Shown here: positions 1 through 11,367 of the stretch, one piece after another
Layout: every line of letters starts with the position of its first letter
How positions within the stretch are numbered: the first letter of the stretch is position 1
Assembly (NCBI RefSeq): GCF_040802235.1
Contig: NC_133161.1
Coordinates: 106,843,001-106,907,000, forward strand
DNA: 64,000 bases
Direction of reading: 5' to 3'
Source of the DNA: Manis javanica
Lineage: Eukaryota > Chordata > Mammalia > Pholidota > Manidae
Program-made: the position numbers and the translations under genes
The notes under the pieces: generated by a model
What the model saw: only the letters and a program-made list of their open reading frames with translations
Told to the model about the DNA's origin: nothing
Databases searched by the model: none

Positions 1-984
1 TGGTCCCCCAGGGATGGGGGTCCAATCTAGGCTCTGACATGCGGAGGCCTAGCTCACTCTGAATGTGAGGGATAAGGTGCCTTGAGAAGGCAGGTGGGGC
101 CAAAGGGAGGAAAGCGGTCCCACCCCAACTCTTGGGGTTCTGAAAGTAGGCCCCTGGGGTTAGTGCTCAGGTTCCAGAGTCAGCGAGGCCCAGGACAGGA
201 TGGTGGTGACCACTAGGGCCAGATGCACTGCAGTCTGAGGAGGGCCAGGGCCGGATGGCGGTGGCACTGAGGCTTGGATACTGCATGGCAATGTGCAACG
301 AGACCCTGGAGGAATCCTCAGGGACACTGGGCATATTTTGAAGCTTGTTCACTTCTAAAAAGAAATACTCCTGCGATTGCATCACATCATGCTGATTGCT
401 GTCTGGTTTAGTCCTGCTCTGGCCTCCAACTATTTATTTTTCTGGTTCCCAGAGATGGCTTTGCTTCATAGACACTAACTTGGGCTTTCCCAAATGTGGT
501 TAGTGGTAGGCCTTGTGGAAGGTGTTGAGCCAGACTTCTCTGGGTGTTCAAGTGTTGGCTGATGAACAAGGGCCTCGGCTACCAATCAGAGGTGATCCTC
601 TGGCTTCTTCCATCTTGCTGTTTTGTAAGTCACCACCTCACAGGGTGGCTGTGAGCAAGTGGTTCCTAAGAGCTTAGGTGAAGCCCACCCAAATGAGAAC
701 AGCCAAAGGCTATTTATTGAGAGCTCGCTAGTGCAAGGGGTCAGCTACCATCTCCTGCTATGGGCAGAGACTCACAGGGAGGCAGAAGGATGGGAAAGCT
801 TTACAGTGGGAAAAGGGAAGGCTGTTTGTGTGGGGAGGCTGGAGGCAGGGACTTATTAACATTAATAATATCTGAGAAATACCTTCACAGTAATATCTAG
901 ACTGCTGTTTGTCTTGTCAACTGACATCATAACCTAGCCAAGTTGACACTTAAAATTAAACATCACAGAGGGCTGCAAGACACA
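1..984. other. Anonymous sequence, no supported gene
   Basis: I find no convincing coding exon, RNA gene or clear repeat here. Short open frames at 167-385 and 659-859 have no recognisable domain. The last 60 bases (about 900-960) look like the edge of an old interspersed repeat, but I cannot name it. Confidence 0.4.
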
Positions 985-1440
985 TGATTAATAAGCAAAA
1001 GTCAACTGCATTTCCATGAACTACTAATGAACAATTCAAAAATAAAATTCAGAAAATAACTGCATCTATAATAATATCAAAAAAATTAAATACTTTGGAA
1101 TAAATTTTCTAAGAAGTACAAAGATTATACCCTTAAAGTGATAAAACATTTTAAGATATATTAAAAGACATTTAAATAAGCAACAGGAAAAAAATTCCTA
1201 TGATCATGATCAAGTGACAGCATGCCCACACTGACTTGCAGAGTCAATGTCAACCCTATCAAATTCCCAGCTGGAAAATTTGATAAGCTGATCTTAAATT
1301 CATAAAAAACTCAAGGAAACAAAAATATCAAAAACAAATCTTGAAAAAGAAGAATAGAGTTAGAATAGTCATATTTCCCAATTTCAAAACTTTTTATAAA
1401 GCTACAGAAATCTAGGTTTAGCAATTTTGCTCATCTAAAA
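985..1440 (+). mobile_element. Old L1 ORF2 fragment, sense
   Basis: AT-rich sequence that follows the order of L1 ORF2 in the region after the reverse transcriptase core (the stretch that in younger copies here lies around 7180-7480). It includes the conserved 'caaccctatcaaattcccag' style motif. It is heavily mutated with many stops. It is a dead ancient L1 piece that ends against an oppositely oriented fragment at about 1440. Confidence 0.6.
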
Positions 1441-2480
1441 ATAAAAATTTTTTATCTCACAGATTTTATCTCAGTTTCCTGTTGTCTATTTCATTGATTT
1501 CTGCTCTGATTTTTATGATTCCCTTTCTTCTGCTTAGTTTGAGTTTAATTGGCTCCTCTTTTTCTTGGTTCTTAAGGTTACGTACTATATTTCTTTGTGC
1601 ATTGATTTGAGTCCATTCCCTTTTTAAATATAGGCATTAATGTTATAAATTTCACTCTAGCCTCTGTATTAGTTGCATCCTACATTTTTTATGTGTTTTC
1701 TTTTAATTTTCATTCAGTTCAAAATGATTCCTAATTTCTTTTTGTATTTCTTCTTGGCCTCTTAGGTTATTTAAAAGCATGCAATTTAGTTTCCACATTT
1801 TTGGAGATTTTCCACATATATTTCTTTTATTGATTTCTGATTTGTTTCCATTGTGGTTGAAGAACATACTTTGTATATTTGGATTTTAAAAATTTTATTA
1901 ATACTTCTTTTATAACAGAATATGGTAAATATTCTGGATGTACTTGAAAAATGTATGTTCTGTTGTAGAGATATAACTGTCAATTAAGTCAAATTGGATA
2001 ATAGTGTAGTTCAAGACTTACATTTTTTTGTCTATTTGTTCTATTGAAATTTCTAGCTATAATTGTGGATTTGTCTTTTATTCTTTCTGTGTTATCAGTT
2101 TTTACTTCAAGTACTTTGAGGCTCTGTTATTTATAACAATATTTAGGAACATAAACATTAGGATTGTTATGTCCTTTTACTGAATTGGTATTTTAACATT
2201 ATAAAATGATTCTCTTTATTCTTAACATTATTCTTTCCTCTGAAAGACTTCAGATAATATCTTGATAATAATATAACCACTATAGCTTTCATTTGATTAG
2301 TGTTAGTATGGTATACATTTATTCTATTCTTTTACTCTAAATGTGTCTTTATATTTAACTTGGGTTTCTTATAGACAACATACAGTTGTGTCAGTTTTGT
2401 TTTTATATCCAATCTGAAAACATTTGCCTTTTAGTTGGTCCATTTAGTACTTTTACATTAATGAGAATCGATGTGAAGTA
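1441..2480 (-). mobile_element. Old L1 ORF2 fragment, antisense
   Basis: The minus strand reads as degenerate L1 ORF2 between the endonuclease and the reverse transcriptase fingers, collinear with the minus-strand L1s at 14040-14900 and 23080-23900. Landmarks are the antisense 'catgcaatttagtttccaca' region and the 'ctctgttatttataac' area. It is much more diverged than the other L1s in the window. Together with 985-1440 it makes a back-to-back arrangement that may be two separate insertions. Confidence 0.6.
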
Positions 2481-2937
2481 CATGAATAAATTTATCTGTC
2501 ATGACAAGTTGTGGTAACAAATCAACACTAAAACTTCAGTGACTTGTCTCAGGAAAAGTTATGTATCACTCAATCAACACTCAACGAAGAAGTCAGCAAG
2601 CTCTCTGCCAGCCACCCCCTATTGTGAGGCTGCTGGCTCAGCCAAGACAGAAGAGAGACATACAGGAGACATAACTGCTTTTAACTGTCTCTCTCTTCAC
2701 AGACCCTTAGCCTGAGCAAGCCAGGCAGCTTTAACACTGCTGCATGAGAGGCTGGAAAGGAGCACATGGAATTCTGGTGACCACAGCTGTCTGATGATCT
2801 TTGCTGTGACCATTTTTGTTACAAGTTAGCTCAAAAAGGAAATAGGAATCGTGGAGAAGATAGACTAGGGCCCAGATTCTATAAGAGCAAGATTTCCCTA
2901 TGGTTAAGGAAATAGGACGACCATGTTCAAACTTTAC
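2481..2937. other. Anonymous sequence before composite element 1
   Basis: No gene is seen. The stretch around 2500-2600 (acaaatcaac, cttcagtgac) vaguely resembles the start of an old MaLR or DNA-transposon repeat, but not well enough to call. Confidence 0.35.
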
Positions 2938-2954
2938 AAAAAGAGACTATTGCA
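2938..2954 (+). repeat. 5' target-site duplication of composite element 1
   Basis: The 17 bases aaaaagagactattgca are repeated at 10989-11005 with one mismatch (g/t at position 8). The A-rich 5' edge fits an L1 endonuclease nick (TTTT/AA type on the other strand). The L1 body begins immediately after it. Confidence 0.9.
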
Positions 2955-3969
2955 GCAGAACCAGGATGGCTGCATGAGTAGAGCAACGGAAATCTCCTCC
3001 CAAAACCACATATATCTATGAAAATATAACAAAGACAACTCTTCCTAGAATAAAGACCAGAGGACACAGGACAACATCCAGACCACATCCACACCTGCAA
3101 GAACCCAGCACTTCACAAAAGGGGTAAGATACAAGCCCTGGCCCGGCGGGTCCTGAGCGCCCCTTCCCCCAGCTCACGGCAGGAGGAGAGAGGTCTGAGC
3201 GGGAGGGAGAAACAGCCCAGGACTGCTGAACACCCAGCCCCAGCCATCCGGACCAGAGCGCAGACACAGTGAATGCACGGGGCCTTGGATACTAGGGAAA
3301 CAGGGCAGCAAGAATGGTGAGTGGGTACTGGAAGCCAGCACTGGAGGACAAAAGAAAAGCGAGCGGCTATCTTTTTTTTTTCTTGTCTTGGTTGTTGTTG
3401 TTTTGTTGTGGTGAGTGCTTTTTGGAAGTCTTAAAGGGACAGGGACCCCAATACTAGGGAAACAGAGCCCCAAGACCGGCAAGCGGGTATCGGAGACCGG
3501 CGCCAGAGAACAAAAGAAATGCGAGCGGCCACCTTTTTTTCTTTTTTTCTTTTTTTTTTTTTTGTGGTCATTGTTTTGTTTTGACGGGTGCTTTTTGGAA
3601 GTCTTAAAGGGGCAGGGCAGGATACTTAGTCCAGAGGTACGGAATCCAGGGATGTCTGTGCATTCTAATCCCTGGAGTTGCAAGGAGCACGGAGGCCCCT
3701 TATGGAGATAAATAGGCTCCCTGCCGCTCCCCCTCCAACGCAACTCTACCACTTTGGAGCAGCAGCCCGAGCCAGGCCACGCTCACCACAACAGGGGAGA
3801 TAAACTCCATAGCAGCGGGGCAGGAAGTAAAAGCCCTCTCTGTGCGCAGCTACCCAGCACAAGCCACTAGAGGTCACTATTCTCCCAGGAGAGGAAGGCC
3901 ACAAACCAACAAGAAGGGAAGTTCTTCCAGCCATCACTAGTCCCAGCTCTGCAAACTATTCCTATCACC
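2955..3969 (+). promoter_or_regulatory. L1 5'UTR (internal promoter region), class B
   Basis: GC-richer leader before ORF1, homologous to 43468-44263. It begins with the gatggctgcatgagtagagc motif typical of L1 5' ends. By family knowledge this region carries the internal RNA polymerase II promoter. It differs from the leaders of the L1s at 16289-16925, 33975-34572 and 41944-42897 (class A) but matches the leader at 20854-21668. It includes a tandem duplication described separately. Confidence 0.75.
3289..3624 (+). repeat. Tandem duplication inside L1 5'UTR
   Basis: Two units of about 162-174 bp. Each runs from 'atactagggaaacag' (3289 and 3451) to 'gctttttggaagtcttaaag' (3416 and 3590), with a pyrimidine/T-rich tract in the middle. 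The other composite copy has only one such unit (about 43790-43900). The layout recalls promoter monomers of mouse L1, but only two units are present. Confidence 0.8.
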
Positions 3970-4872
3970 ATGAAAAGACAAAATTACAGGCAAACCAAGA
4001 TCACAGAGACACCAGAGAAGGAGACAGACTTAACCAGTATTCCTGACAAAGAATTCAAAATAAAAATCATAAACATGCTGACAGAGATGCAGAGAAATAC
4101 ACAAGAGAAATGGGATAAAGTCTGGAGAGAGATCACAGATGCCAGAAAGGAGATTACAGAAATGAAACAAACTCTGGAAGGCTTTAGAAGCAGAATGGAC
4201 AAGATGCAAGAGGCCATTGATGGAATTGAAACCAGAGAAAAGGAATGCATAGAAGCTGACATAGAGAGAGATAAAAGGATCTCCAGGAATGAAACAATAT
4301 TAAGAGAACTGTGTGACCAATCCAAAAGGAACAATATCCATATTATAGGGGTACCAGAAGAAGAAGAGAGAGGAAAAGTGATGTAAAGTATCTTGGAAGA
4401 AATAATTGCTGAAAACTTCCCCAAACTGGGGGAGGAAATAATCGAACAGAACCCAGAAATACACAGAAACCCCAACAGAAGGGATCCAAGGAGGACAACA
4501 CCAAGACACATAATAATTAAAATGGCAAAGCTCAAGGACAAGGGAAGAGTTTGAAAGGCAGCTAGAGAGAAAAAGTTCACCTATAAAGGAAAACCCATCA
4601 GGCTAACATCAGACTTCTCAACAGAAACCCTACAGGCCAGAAGAGAATGGCATGATATATTTAATGCAATGAAACAGAAGGGCCTTGAACCAAGGATGCT
4701 GTATCCAGCACGACTATCATTTAAATATGATGGCAGGATTAAACAATTCCCAGACAAGCAAAAGCTGAGGGAATTTGCTTCCCACAAACCACCTCTACAG
4801 GGCATCTTACAGGGAATGCTCTATATGGGAGCACTCCTAAAAAGAGCACAGAACAAAACACCCAACATATGA
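3970..4872 (+). pseudogene. L1 ORF1 (RNA-binding protein) of composite copy 1, broken
   Basis: ORF1 encodes the trimeric nucleic-acid chaperone that coats L1 RNA. The frame opens at ATG 3970 (MKRQNYRQTKITE) and stays open for 138 codons through a lysine/glutamate-rich coiled coil with heptads, then the start of the RNA-recognition part (NIHIIGVPEEEERG). TAA at 4384 interrupts it. Downstream frames keep the C-terminal domain (MKQKGLEPRMLYPARLSFKY, from 4669). About 120 bp present at the end of the copy 2 ORF1 region are missing here. A normal family length is about 300 codons. It is non-functional. Confidence 0.85.
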
Positions 4873-5019
4873 AGAATGGAGGGAGAGGAATAAGAAGGGA
4901 GAGAAGAAAAGAATATCCAGACAGTGTATATAACAGCTCAATAAGTGAGCTAAGTTAGGCAGTAAGATACTAAAGAGGCTAATCTTGAACCATTGGTAAC
5001 CATGAATTTAATGCCTGCA

Positions 5020-8000
5020 ATGGCAATAAGTACATATCTTTCAAAAGTCACCGTAAATGTAAATGGACTGAATGCACCAATCAAAAGATATAGAGTAATA
5101 GAATGGATAAAAAAGCAAGACCCATCTATATGCTGCTTACAAGAAACTCACCTCAGACCCAAAGACATGGACAGACTAAAAGTCAAGGTATGGAAAAACA
5201 TATTTCAGGCAAACAACAGTGAGAAGAAAGCAGGGGTTGCAGTACTAATATCAGACAAAATAGACTTCAAAACAAAGACAGTAACAAGAGATAAAGAAGG
5301 ACACTAAATAATGATAAAGGGCTCAATCCAACAAGAGGATATAACCATTCTAAAAATATACGCACCCAACACAGGAGCACCAGCATATGTGAAACAAATA
5401 CTAACAGAACTAAAGGGGGAAAAAGACTGTGATGCATTCATTTTAGGAGATGTCAACACACCACTCACCTAAAAGATTGATCCACTGGGCAGAAAATAAG
5501 TAAGGACACGGAAGCACTGAACAACACAATAGTGCAGATGGATCTAATAGACATCTATAGAGCTCTACATCCAAAAGCAACAGGATATACATTCTTCTCA
5601 AGTGCACATGGAACATTCTCCAGAATAGACCACATACTAGCCCACAAAAAAAGCCTCAGCAAAATCCAAAATATTGAAATTCAACCAACCAATTTTTCAG
5701 ACCACAAAGGTATAAAAGTAGAAATAAATTCTACAAAGAAAACAAAAAGGCTCACAAACACATGCAGGCTTAACGACATACTCCTAAATAAGCAATGGAT
5801 CAATGAACAAATTAAAATATAGATCAAGGAATATATAGAAACAAACGACAACAACAACACAAAGACCCAACTTCTGTGGGGCACAGCGAAAGCAGTCCTA
5901 AGAGGAAAGTATATGGTGATCCAGGCACACTTGAAGAAGGAAGAACAATCCCAAATGAATAGTCTAACATCACAATCATCGAAACTGGAAAAAGAAGAAT
6001 AAATGAGGCCTAAAGTCAGAAGAAGGAGGGACATAATAGAGATCAGAGAAGAAGTAAACAAAATTGAGAAGAATTAAACAATAGAAAAAATCAATGAAAC
6101 CAAGAGCTGGTTCTCTGAGAAAATAAACAAAATAGAAAAGCCCCTAGCCAAACTTATTAAGAGAAAAAGAGAATCAACACAAATCAACAGAATCAGAAAT
6201 GAGAACGGAATAATCACAACAGACTCCACAGAAATACAAAGAATTATTAAAGACTACTATGAAAACCTATATGCCAACAAGCTGGAAAACCTAGAAGAAA
6301 TGGACAACTTCCTAGAAAAATACAACCTTCCAAGACTGACCAAGGAAGAAACACAAAAGTTAAACAAACGGTAATCAAAAAACTACCCAAGAACAAAGCA
6401 CCCGGACCTGACGGATTTACCTCGGAATTTTATCAGACACACAGAGAAGACATAATACTCATTCTTCTTAAAGTTTTCCAAAAAATAGAAGAGGAGGGAA
6501 TACTCCCAAACTCATTCTATGAAGCCAATATCACCCTAATACCAAAACCAGGCAAAGACCCCACCAAAAAAGAAAATGACAAATATCCCTGATGAATTTA
6601 GATGCAAAAGTACTTAATAAAATATTAGCAAACAGAATTCAACAGTATATCAAAAGGATCATACATCATGACCAAGTGGGATTCATCCCAGGGATGCAAG
6701 GATGGTAAAACATTCGAAAATCGATCAACATCATCCACCACATCAACAAAAAGACAGACAAAAACCACATGATCATCTCCATAGATGCTGAAAAAGCATT
6801 TGACAAAATTCAACATCCATTCATGATAAAAACTCTCAGCAAAATGGGAATAGAGGGCAAGTTCCTCAACATAATAAAGGCCATATATGATAAACCCACA
6901 GCCAACATAATACTGAACAGTGAGAAGCTGAAAGCTTTTCCTCTGAGATCGGGAACTAGACAGGGATGCCCACTCTCCCCACTGCTATTTAACATAATAC
7001 TGGAGGTCCTAGCCACAGCAATCAGACAAAACAAAGAAATACAAGGAATCCACATTGGTAAAGAAGAAGTCAAACTGTCACTATTTTCAGATGACATGAT
7101 ATTGCACATAAAAAAACCGAAAGACTCCACCCCAAAGCTACTGGAACCGATATCAGAATACAGCAAAGTTGCAGGATACAAAATTAACACACAGAAATCT
7201 GTAGCTTTCCTATACACTAACAATGAACTAATAGAAAGAGAAATCAGGAAAACAATTCCATTCACAGTAGCATCAAAAAGAATAGAACACCTAGGATTAA
7301 ATCTAACCAAAGAAGTGAATGACCTATACTATGAAAACTACAAGTCACTCTTAAGAGAAATTTAAGGTGACACTTACAAATGGAAACTCATCCCATGCTC
7401 CTGGCTAGGAAGAATTAATGTCATCAAAATGGCGATCCTGCCCAAAGCAATATACAGATTTGATGCAATCCCTATCAAATTACCAGCAACATTCTTCAAT
7501 GAACTGGAACAAATAGTTCAAAAATACATATGGAAACACCAAAGACCCCGAATAGCCAAAGCAATCCTGAGAAAGAAGAATAAAGTAGGGGGGATCTCAC
7601 TCACCAACTTCAAGCTCTACTATAAAGCCATAGTAATCAAGACAATTTGGTACTGGAACAAGAACAGAGCCACAGACCAGTGGAAAAGACTAGAGACTCC
7701 AGACATTAACCCAAACATATATGGTCAATTAATATTTGATAAAGGAGCCATGGACATACAATGGCGAAATGACACTCTCTTCAAAAGATGGTGCTGGCAA
7801 AACTGGACAGCTACATGTAGGAGAATGAAACTGGACCATTGTCTAACCCCATATACAAAAGTAAATTCAAAATGGATCAAAGACCTGAATGTAACTCATG
7901 GAACCATTAAACTCGTGGAAAAAAACATAGGCAAAAACCGCTTAGACATAAACATGAGTGACGTCTTCTTGAACATATCTACCCGGGCAAGGAAAACAAC

Positions 8001-8814
8001 AGCAAAAATGAACAAGTGGAACTATATTAAGCTGAAAAGCTTCTGCACAGCAAAAGACACCATCAACACAACAAAAAGGAACCCTACAGTATGGGAAAAT
8101 ATATTTGTAAATGACAGATCCGATTAATGGTTGACGTCCAAAATATATAAAGAGCTCACACGCCTCAACAAACAAAAATCAAATAATCCAATTAAAAAAT
8201 GGGCAGAGGAACTGAACAGACAGTTCTCCAAAAAAGAAATACAGATGGCCAACAGACACATGAAAAGATGCTCCACATCACTAATTATCAGAGAAATGCA
8301 AATTAAAACCACAATGAGGTATCACCTCACACCAGTAAGGATGGCTGCCATCCAAAAGACGAACAACAACTAATGTTGGCAAGGCTGTGGAGAAAGGAGA
8401 ACCCTCCTACACTGCTTGTGGGAATGTAAATTAGTTCAATCATTGTGGAAAGCAGTATGGAGGTTCCTCAAAATGCTCAAAACAGACTTACCATTTGACT
8501 CAGGAATTCCACTCCTAGGAACTTATCCTAAGAACGCAGGAATCAAGTTTGAGAAAGACAGATGCACACCTATGTTTATCGCAGCACTATTTACAATAGC
8601 CAAGAATTGAAAGCAACCTAAATGCCCATCGGTAGATGAATGGATAAAGAAGATGTGGTACATATACACAATGGAATACTACTCAGCCTTAAGAAGAGGG
8701 AAAATCCTACCATTTGCAGCAACATGGATGGAGCTGGAGAGTATTATGGTCAGTGAAATAAGCCAAGAGGAGAAAGGGAAATACCAAATGATTTCACTCA
8801 TCTGTGGAGTATAA
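5020..8814 (+). pseudogene. L1 ORF2 (endonuclease/reverse transcriptase) of composite copy 1, broken
   Basis: ORF2p nicks target DNA and reverse-transcribes L1 RNA by target-primed reverse transcription. I chose ATG 5020 (MAISTYLS) because other copies share it, and stop at 8812-8814. Visible parts are the AP-endonuclease-like domain (NGLNAPIKR, then QETHL with the catalytic Glu, GDVNTPL, SSAHGTFSRIDHIL, SDHKG), the reverse transcriptase ([30 protein letters not shown], catalytic F-S-D-D instead of the usual F-A-D-D), and the cysteine-rich C-terminus around 8380-8450. Stops and frameshifts at about 5308, 5470, 5820, 6370, 7363, 8126 and 8371 make it dead. Confidence 0.9.
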
Positions 8815-9168
8815 GAACAAAGGAAAAGCTGAAGGAATAAAACAGCAGCAGAATCACAGAACCCAAGAATGGAGTAACAGGTACCAAAGGGAAAGGGACT
8901 GGGGAGGATGGGTGCATAGGGAAGGATAAGGCAGGGGGAGAAGAAGAGGGGTAATAAGATTAGCATGCATGGGTGGGTGGGAGAAAGGGGAGGGCTGTAC
9001 AAAACAGAGAAGACACGTAGTGATTCTACAACATTTTGCTATACTCATGGACAGTGACTGTAAAGGGGTTTATAGGGGGGACCTGGTATAGGGGAGAGCC
9101 TAGTAAACATAATATTCTTCATGTAAGTGTAGATTAAAGATAACAAAAAAAAAGAAAGAAAGAGAAGG
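8815..9168 (+). other. L1 3'UTR and first poly(A) of composite copy 1
   Basis: The 3'UTR is G-rich around 8890-8990 and ends with 'gtagattaaagataac' at about 9143, the same point where the other L1s of the window end (for example antisense at 18600 and 11030). An A-rich tract follows (9144-9168). In an ordinary L1 the element would stop here. Confidence 0.8.
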
Positions 9169-9322
9169 GGGATTACTCCCTGATAGGATAAAACTAACTG
9201 TAAATCAATGATTAATGCACGCTTTAAATATCCTTAATTTTGATCACTTAAAGGTTGTCAGATGATAAGCTATGGATGTACACTTTCCTGATAATATTCC
9301 TTTCTCTTTAAAAAAAAAAAAA
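9169..9322 (+). other. Composite tail segment A, unknown origin, with second poly(A)
   Basis: About 141 bp of sequence (starting 'gggggattactccctgatag') followed by 13 A residues (9310-9322). The same segment sits at 49579-49731 in copy 2. I see no other copy in the window and no coding content. Its poly(A) end suggests it was the 3' end of an RNA. Confidence 0.7.
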
Positions 9323-9546
9323 GCAGTTCCTGTGTGGTGACCTCCAATTAGTTCTACACAAAGGTATAAAGGGCATATCAAACTGTGGGCAAAGGGTCTG
9401 TTTGTGTTTATACAGAGGATCAAAGCCTAATTTGACTACCCAGAAAATGAACTAAGATATGATATGAAGAGGAAGTTCCAACATCAGCACTCTCTGGAAG
9501 AAACATACCAGAAGATGATCAAAAAACCTCAACAAAGATTCAGGCG

Positions 9547-10010
9547 ATGCTGCATTTGTAGCTGCATTCATCCCACCAGTTCCTGGACTTGCCATTTGAA
9601 TGAAGAAGGAGATATCTAAGCTGGCCTGTGCATACAGTAAAACAACAAATTTGACTGTATCTATACTGTTGGAACTCAACCAATAATTATGAGAAGTGCA
9701 AGTTGGAATGCTCCAAAATCTTACAACTACAGACTATCTACTGTTAAAAGAATATATGGGATGTGAACAGTTCCCAGGTATGAGTTGTTTTAATTTGTCT
9801 GATTTCTCTCAGACTGTAAAAGTACAGTTGGACAATATCCATTATATCATAGACAAATTTCCACAAATGCCTAGGGTGCCTAACTGGTTTTCTTGGCTTC
9901 ACTGGAGATGGCTGGTAATTATAGATCTGCTTTGGTTATGTAACTGTATTCCTATTATGTTAATGTGTGTGTGCAGTTTAATTAGTAGTTTAAAACCTAT
10001 ACATGCTTAA
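9547..10010 (+). pseudogene. ERV env transmembrane-subunit fragment, copy 1, broken
   Basis: The translation resembles the TM subunit of a retroviral envelope. A hydrophobic N-terminal stretch is followed by a leucine-rich heptad region, a disulphide-loop motif C-X6-S-C, a Trp-rich membrane-proximal part and one membrane span with a short tail ending at TAA 10008-10010. The frame is cut by a stop just before the ATG-containing stretch at 9600 and by two more around 9685-9692. It is homologous to 49995-50501, which is open. The surface subunit is absent. The class of ERV is uncertain. Confidence 0.65.
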
Positions 10011-10605
10011 GTTACTCTACAAGAAGTTATGTCAAAGAAATAATCAATCTTCCCATGTTTTCTTCCGTCTGCTACCTCTATAGCTTTTCTTCTTCCTTCC
10101 TAATTACAACCCTTAAATAGAATTCGTCCCTCATATCGAATTCACCGAGTATCATAAATCCTCCAAGTGGTAAAGATACCTCAAGACAAATGCTGGGCAT
10201 AGAAGCCACAGGGCATAAATCTGCAAAGAAGTAAAAAGCTAAGCTTTTCAAACAATATGGCTTCTCTCTCACTTACCAACTTTACATTTCCCTGTATGGC
10301 CCCAGAAGACGACTGGTTAGCCAGAGACGGGTAAGATTCCTCAAGGGAGGAACAACCTAAGACAGGCACAGTCACAGGGGAGCCATCAGGTGAGAAATTG
10401 GGGATCAACAGAGGTGAGGCTTAGAACCTCACCCCCCCTGTTTTGAGAGAAATCTTCTGCATCCATCGATGTTTTATTGCCCTTGCCTAGCTTGGATTAA
10501 CACTTAGTCTACAGGCACACACCTGATCATCTACATTTGCTCTCTTACAACACTAAACTATGTTTTCTACCTTTATGGTGCGTCTACCTACCACTTCAGC
10601 ATTTT

Positions 10606-10607
10606 AT

Positions 10608-10660
<53 letters not shown>
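10606..10660 (+). repeat. (AAT)n microsatellite in ERV tail
   Basis: A near-perfect AAT/TAA run of about 18 units just before the LTR. The matching place in copy 2 (51070-51106) is shorter and interrupted (tagtaat), so it has changed length since the copies separated. Confidence 0.9.
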
Positions 10661-10661
<1 letters not shown>

Positions 10662-10668
10662 GGAGAAA

Positions 10669-10988
10669 TGTGGGATTCACATATAAAGTATAAAAATCAA
10701 ACGAATATTCATATTTGACCTGATTGTTTATAGTTCATAATGAGTGAGCAAAACAGAAAGTTTTTGTGATGACTGCCCTTGTACTGTTCACCCTGTAAGA
10801 ACTTATTCACTATGTAAGAATTTGCTCACCATGTAAGAACTTGTTCGTTATGCTTCAGAAGATTGGAGACTGATGAGAATTAGGCTGGGGGTGGATTAAT
10901 GATTGTGCATTGAGCATTGACTCCCCTATACAGAATTTCATTTTTGTTAACAACCATTTGATCAATAAATATGAGAGATGCCCTCAAA
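10669..10988 (+). mobile_element. ERV LTR end (U3-R) supplying the poly(A) site, copy 1
   Basis: It begins TGTGGGATTC right after a short purine run (gggagaaa) that can serve as the polypurine tract. It carries TATAAAG/TATAAAAA at 10683-10697, a roughly 20-bp imperfect tandem repeat (ttcaccatgtaagaacttg type, about 10785-10850), and AATAAA at 10964-10969, 16 bases before the final poly(A). There is no U5 or CA end, which is what an RNA polyadenylated in R would leave. Confidence 0.7.
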
Positions 10989-11005
10989 AAAAAGATACTA
11001 TTGCA
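10989..11005 (+). repeat. 3' target-site duplication of composite element 1
   Basis: aaaaagatactattgca matches 2938-2954 at 16 of 17 positions and directly follows the terminal A tract. Confidence 0.9.
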
Positions 11006-11367
11006 AAGATGTTAATTTTTTTCATTTCATTAATCTACAATTACAGAAAGAACATTATGTTTACTAGGTTCCCCCCTTCACCAAGTCCCCCCCACATATC
11101 CTTCACAGACACTGTCCATCAGCATAGTAAGATGCTGTAAAATCACTACTTGTCTTCTCTGTGTTGCACAGCCCTCCCGATGCCTCCCGCCACATTATAG
11201 ATTCTAATCATAATGCCCCCTTTTTTCCCCCACCCTTATCCCTCCCTTCCCACCCATCATCCCCAGTCCCTTTCCCTTTGGTAATTATTAGTCCATTCTT
11301 GGGTTCTGTGATTCTGCTGCTGTTTTGTTCCTTCAGTTTTCCTTTGTTCTTATACTCCACATATGAG

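Larger units (their letters stand above)
2955..10988 (+). mobile_element. Composite L1-ERV retrotransposon, copy 1
   Basis: About 8.0 kb unit bounded by a 17-bp target-site duplication. In order it holds an L1 5'UTR, ORF1, ORF2, L1 3'UTR with its own poly(A) (about 9144-9168), a 141-bp unknown segment, a second poly(A) (9310-9322), an ERV end with a transmembrane env part and LTR, and a final poly(A) after an AATAAA-type signal (10964-10969). A second copy with the same order lies at 43468-51435 with a different duplication. ORF1, ORF2 and the env part all contain stops, so this copy cannot mobilise itself. That the L1 and ERV parts moved together is inferred from the duplication enclosing both. 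Confidence 0.85.

Noticed and set aside
985..2480. Twin-priming 5' inversion of a single old L1
   Set aside because: The order is sense 3' part then antisense 5' part, which does not match the inverted-5'-then-sense-3' arrangement of twin priming; two insertions or a later rearrangement is simpler.
3174..3752. 192-codon minus frame over the L1 5'UTR
   Set aside because: It crosses a T-rich tandem duplication, which gives a poly-Lys run, and belongs to an L1 leader.
3984..4580. 198-codon minus frame opposite L1 ORF1
   Set aside because: It is the mirror of the ORF1 coiled-coil codons; such Leu/Ser-rich shadows recur opposite every L1 ORF1 here.
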